Positions 40,041 through 41,804 of a stretch of 41,804 nt of DNA are shown in pieces. Numbering within the stretch: the stretch's first letter is position 1; each line of letters opens with the position of its first letter. The notes below the pieces were generated by a model that was not told where the DNA came from, did no database searches, and saw only the letters and a list, made by a program, of their open reading frames with translations. The stretch lies in contig DVMF01000047.1 of the NCBI GenBank assembly GCA_018715125.1, positions 1-41,804 of the forward strand. Reading direction: 5' to 3'. The position numbers and the translations under genes are program-made. The DNA is from Candidatus Coprousia avicola. GTDB taxonomy: Bacteria > Actinomycetota > Coriobacteriia > Coriobacteriales > Coriobacteriaceae.

Positions 40041-40262
40041 CTACTCCCTCTCGAGCAGCTGGCCCATCGCGATGGGATCGTGAGCATCGAGTGGCGTGAC
40101 CACCGGTTTGCCGTCGGCATCGACCAGGACGGTGATGCCGCTGCCGCCCGTCATGTTGGATGACATGAGCAGGTAGTTAACCCCGGTCTCGGTATCGACG
40201 ATGATCTTGCGGACGTTGGTCACGCCCTGGGAGTAGACCTCGACAAAACGCTCGTGTGCCAT
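40041..40262 (-). CDS. DUF6440 family small protein
   Basis: 73 residues from ATG 40262, with AAAGGA upstream. The pattern RFVEVYSQGVTNVRKIIVDT then GVNYLL and ITVLVDADGKPVV is the whole DUF6440 domain, a small beta-rich cytoplasmic protein found widely in gut Firmicutes and Actinobacteria. No function is known. A 14-bp palindrome lies 41 bases upstream of its start. Confidence 0.85.
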   Translation of the reverse strand: MAHERFVEVYSQGVTNVRKIIVDTETGVNYLLMSSNMTGGSGITVLVDADGKPVVTPLDAHDPIAMGQLLERE

Positions 40263-40302
40263 AGCGGTTCCTTTCTGTAAAACGGTAGATGACAGCTATC
40301 GT

Positions 40303-40316
40303 TCAAACATGTTTGA
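40303..40316 (-). promoter_or_regulatory. 14-bp perfect palindrome upstream of the DUF6440 gene
   Basis: TCAAACATGTTTGA is self-complementary and lies in an AT-rich stretch 41 bases before the start codon at 40262, in promoter position. The regulator is unknown, possibly the adjacent XRE protein. Confidence 0.45.
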
Positions 40317-40385
40317 TTGATACCAATTTGCATTCTGAAAACCTCGGCAGTACCAAGACGGCTGTGCGTACGCGCCAGCTGCGGA

Positions 40386-40985
40386 CTAGGCTCCGAGCAG
40401 CCTCGAGATGATGCTCGCCGCTCCCCACCCGCAGCACAGCCCTATGAGCACGGCGACGATGGTCTGCACGACGCGCCGCGCGACCCAGTGCTCACCGGCG
40501 CGCTGGTTGTAGCGGCAGCCGACCTCGGGGTCCTCACCCGCGAGGTACGCCTCCACCGCCTGATAGGCGAACAGCTGGTTATCGTGACGCATCTTGTCAA
40601 CGAGAAACGCCGCGACCATGGCGGGAGTGAGCAGCGCCGCCGCGGGCACTGCAATATGCACCAGGTCAAGATCCAGCACGATGCCCGCGACCACCCACGC
40701 CACGCAGGCGAGCCCGAATGTCGCCATGACGACGCCGAGCCGGCTCATCCTCTTCGCCCCGACCTCGAGCGCCTCGCGTCTATCATGAGCGTCATCCCTG
40801 ACCAGCGCATCGATGCTGACGCCGAAGAGCTCGCTCAGCAGAAGCAGGCTCTGCACATCGGGGTACGTGCGATCGGCCTCCCAGTTGCCGATGGTGTTCC
40901 GCGTCACGAAGACCGCCTTTGCGAGCTCGCCCTGGGACATTCCCAAGCGTTCGCGATGCTCTCTGATGCGCCGCGCGAGTTCCAC
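40386..40985 (-). CDS. XRE-family regulator with two-to-three-helix membrane tail
   Basis: 199 residues from GTG 40985, with GGGAGGGAG upstream. XRE domain at 4-60 (MSQGELAKAVFVTRNTIGNW), a charged linker, helices at about 84-105, 112-132 and 172-194. The middle loop (NQLFAYQAVEAYLAGEDPEVG) is cytoplasmic by charge. Similar to, but shorter than, the membrane-tethered XRE protein at 29369. Target unknown; the DUF6440 gene is 123 bases downstream. Confidence 0.85.
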   Translation of the reverse strand: MELARRIREHRERLGMSQGELAKAVFVTRNTIGNWEADRTYPDVQSLLLLSELFGVSIDALVRDDAHDRREALEVGAKRMSRLGVVMATFGLACVAWVVAGIVLDLDLVHIAVPAAALLTPAMVAAFLVDKMRHDNQLFAYQAVEAYLAGEDPEVGCRYNQRAGEHWVARRVVQTIVAVLIGLCCGWGAASIISRLLGA

Positions 40986-41063
40986 GCGGCTCCCTCCCGT
41001 TCAGGTGGTGTCGGACCGCGCCTACGGTACCATCTTCTTGCTTGGGCAGAAGCGAGGCAGAGT

Positions 41064-41096
41064 AAAAACGCCCTGCCCAATGTTTTGGGCAGGGCG
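41064..41096 (-). terminator. Rho-independent terminator of the DUF5714 gene
   Basis: A perfect 12-bp stem CGCCCTGCCCAA (41069-41080) / TTGGGCAGGGCG (41085-41096) with a four-base loop. On the minus strand it is followed by TTTTT. Confidence 0.93.
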
Positions 41097-41172
41097 CTGA
41101 GCTGGTGCGTTGTACCTTTGATGCCATGCTCCCCGTCTTGGTGCCGCGTACGGCAGCAAGACGCGCGACGGC

Positions 41173-41736
41173 TCAGGCGCCCGGATGATACGGGCAGGCT
41201 CCCTGCAGACAGGCGCTGTTCGCCTCGAAGACTGAACACGAGGGAATCGCATCGCCCTCAGCTAGATGCGTCCCCAACTCCCGGTTGAACCATAGCACCG
41301 CCGCACGGACCGCGATGCGCGCATCGCGCTTGCAGCACCGCGGCGCACCGGCGCGCGCAATCCGCTGCAAGATGTCCGCGACCATGAGCTGGCCCTCGCT
41401 CCACCCCTCACGCCTCAGCGGCGCGCTGCCCGCCATGATGGCGAACGCCATACCGCAGGACGCCGCCGCGCCGCACACGCCCCACTGGGCGCACGCCGCA
41501 CCCGGCACGCAGGTGGCGCGGCGCTCAAGCTCGGCAAGGTCGTTCGCGAGGGAATCCCGCGCAGCCTCTCCGTCTTTGCCCGCACAAGAGCACGTGAGCA
41601 GCGCCGCGCCCACCAGCACGTGGTGCACCGGACCGAAAGCCGGGCACTCGTCGCTACCCATCAGCACCTCTAGCAACGCGGCGGGGTCGTTTCCCTCCCA
41701 TGCGAGGCATGCGCTCTCGATCCACGCAGCTTCCAT
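41173..41736 (-). CDS. DUF5714 family cysteine-rich protein
   Basis: 187 residues from ATG 41736, with AAAGGG five bases upstream; the frame runs to 41793 but that part is promoter-like. The family pattern is complete: PVHHVLVGAALL, CVPGAACAQWGVCGAAASCG, GSAPLRREGWSEGQLM, AGAPRCCKRDARIAVRAAV and a closing SACLQGACPYHP. The many conserved Cys and the RCCKRD motif suggest metal or cluster binding. In other anaerobes the family is linked to radical-SAM or tungsten/molybdenum genes; here it is alone. Function unproven. Confidence 0.85.
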   Translation of the reverse strand: MEAAWIESACLAWEGNDPAALLEVLMGSDECPAFGPVHHVLVGAALLTCSCAGKDGEAARDSLANDLAELERRATCVPGAACAQWGVCGAAASCGMAFAIMAGSAPLRREGWSEGQLMVADILQRIARAGAPRCCKRDARIAVRAAVLWFNRELGTHLAEGDAIPSCSVFEANSACLQGACPYHPGA

Positions 41737-41744
41737 CGGTACCC

Positions 41745-41795
41745 TTTCTCTCGTTCCAAGGCTTGGGCTATAGTATATATCGATATTCGTCAATC
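41745..41795 (-). promoter_or_regulatory. Probable promoter of the DUF5714 gene
   Basis: On the minus strand TTGACG near the right edge is followed after 15 bases by TATAGC, with the palindrome ATATCGATAT in the spacer. The AT-rich block contrasts with the coding DNA. Confidence 0.45.
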
Positions 41796-41804
41796 TACCA
41801 TATT

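Noticed and set aside
40303-40316. LexA/SOS box
   Set aside because: The palindrome has AAAC-AT-GTTT, whereas the actinobacterial/Bacillus SOS box needs GAAC and GTTC half-sites separated by four bases.
1-41804. CRISPR arrays, insertion sequences, integrases or prophage genes
   Set aside because: No direct-repeat/spacer arrays, transposase or integrase motifs were seen. The short regular repeats found are operators.

Overview
This is a GC-rich bacterial chromosome segment, most likely from an anaerobic gut actinobacterium of the class Coriobacteriia (Collinsella/Olsenella type). The reasons are its very high GC with GTG starts and strong AGGAGG ribosome sites, a large adenosylcobalamin-type (class II) ribonucleotide reductase, a UPF0210/PFL protein, an IorA-like iron-sulfur protein and many XRE regulators with membrane tails. 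The organism call is inference; no rRNA or species marker is present.

Left part (1-25 kb), mostly core genes. A truncated iron alcohol dehydrogenase opens the window. It is followed by a NusG-II membrane protein, two tandem homologous repeat-type proteins, an FKBP isomerase overlapping an IorA-like iron-sulfur protein, and tRNA-Glu with promoter and terminator. A divergent accessory pair comes next: a TIR-domain protein fused to modules typical of secreted surface proteins, and a membrane protein with a Rossmann-like region and a RyR-like segment. Then come UPF0210, a methyltransferase with a membrane partner, nrdJ behind two NrdR boxes spaced 31 bp, yhbY, a PHP phosphatase and a GH13 glucosidase behind a 38-bp dyad with an AraR/TreR-like core. 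A nuclease lipoprotein, rsmJ and a PAP2 phosphatase follow.

Middle (24.4-31.2 kb), a leftward signalling and transport block: membrane XRE regulator, OmpR-type response regulator, ABC ATPase, a 25-residue membrane microprotein filling the gap before the permease, histidine kinase, and an eroded FtsX-type permease pseudogene. The layout resembles lantibiotic/peptide sensing and immunity modules. tRNA-Gly and a long RNA-type hairpin follow.

Right part (31.4-41.8 kb), accessory regulators: XRE with zinc ribbon, GrpB-type protein, the YdbS/YdbT-like PH-domain pair, an XRE/membrane pair behind three operators spaced 23 bp, MerR-TipAS, a nucleotidyltransferase-like protein, and an AT-richer hip locus. 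That locus reads hipB1, a 32-codon HipA N-terminal fragment, hipB2, hipA. Each hipB is preceded by three operators at exactly 39-bp spacing, with different operator sequences in the two sets. This and the TIR fusion are the best candidates for undescribed biology.
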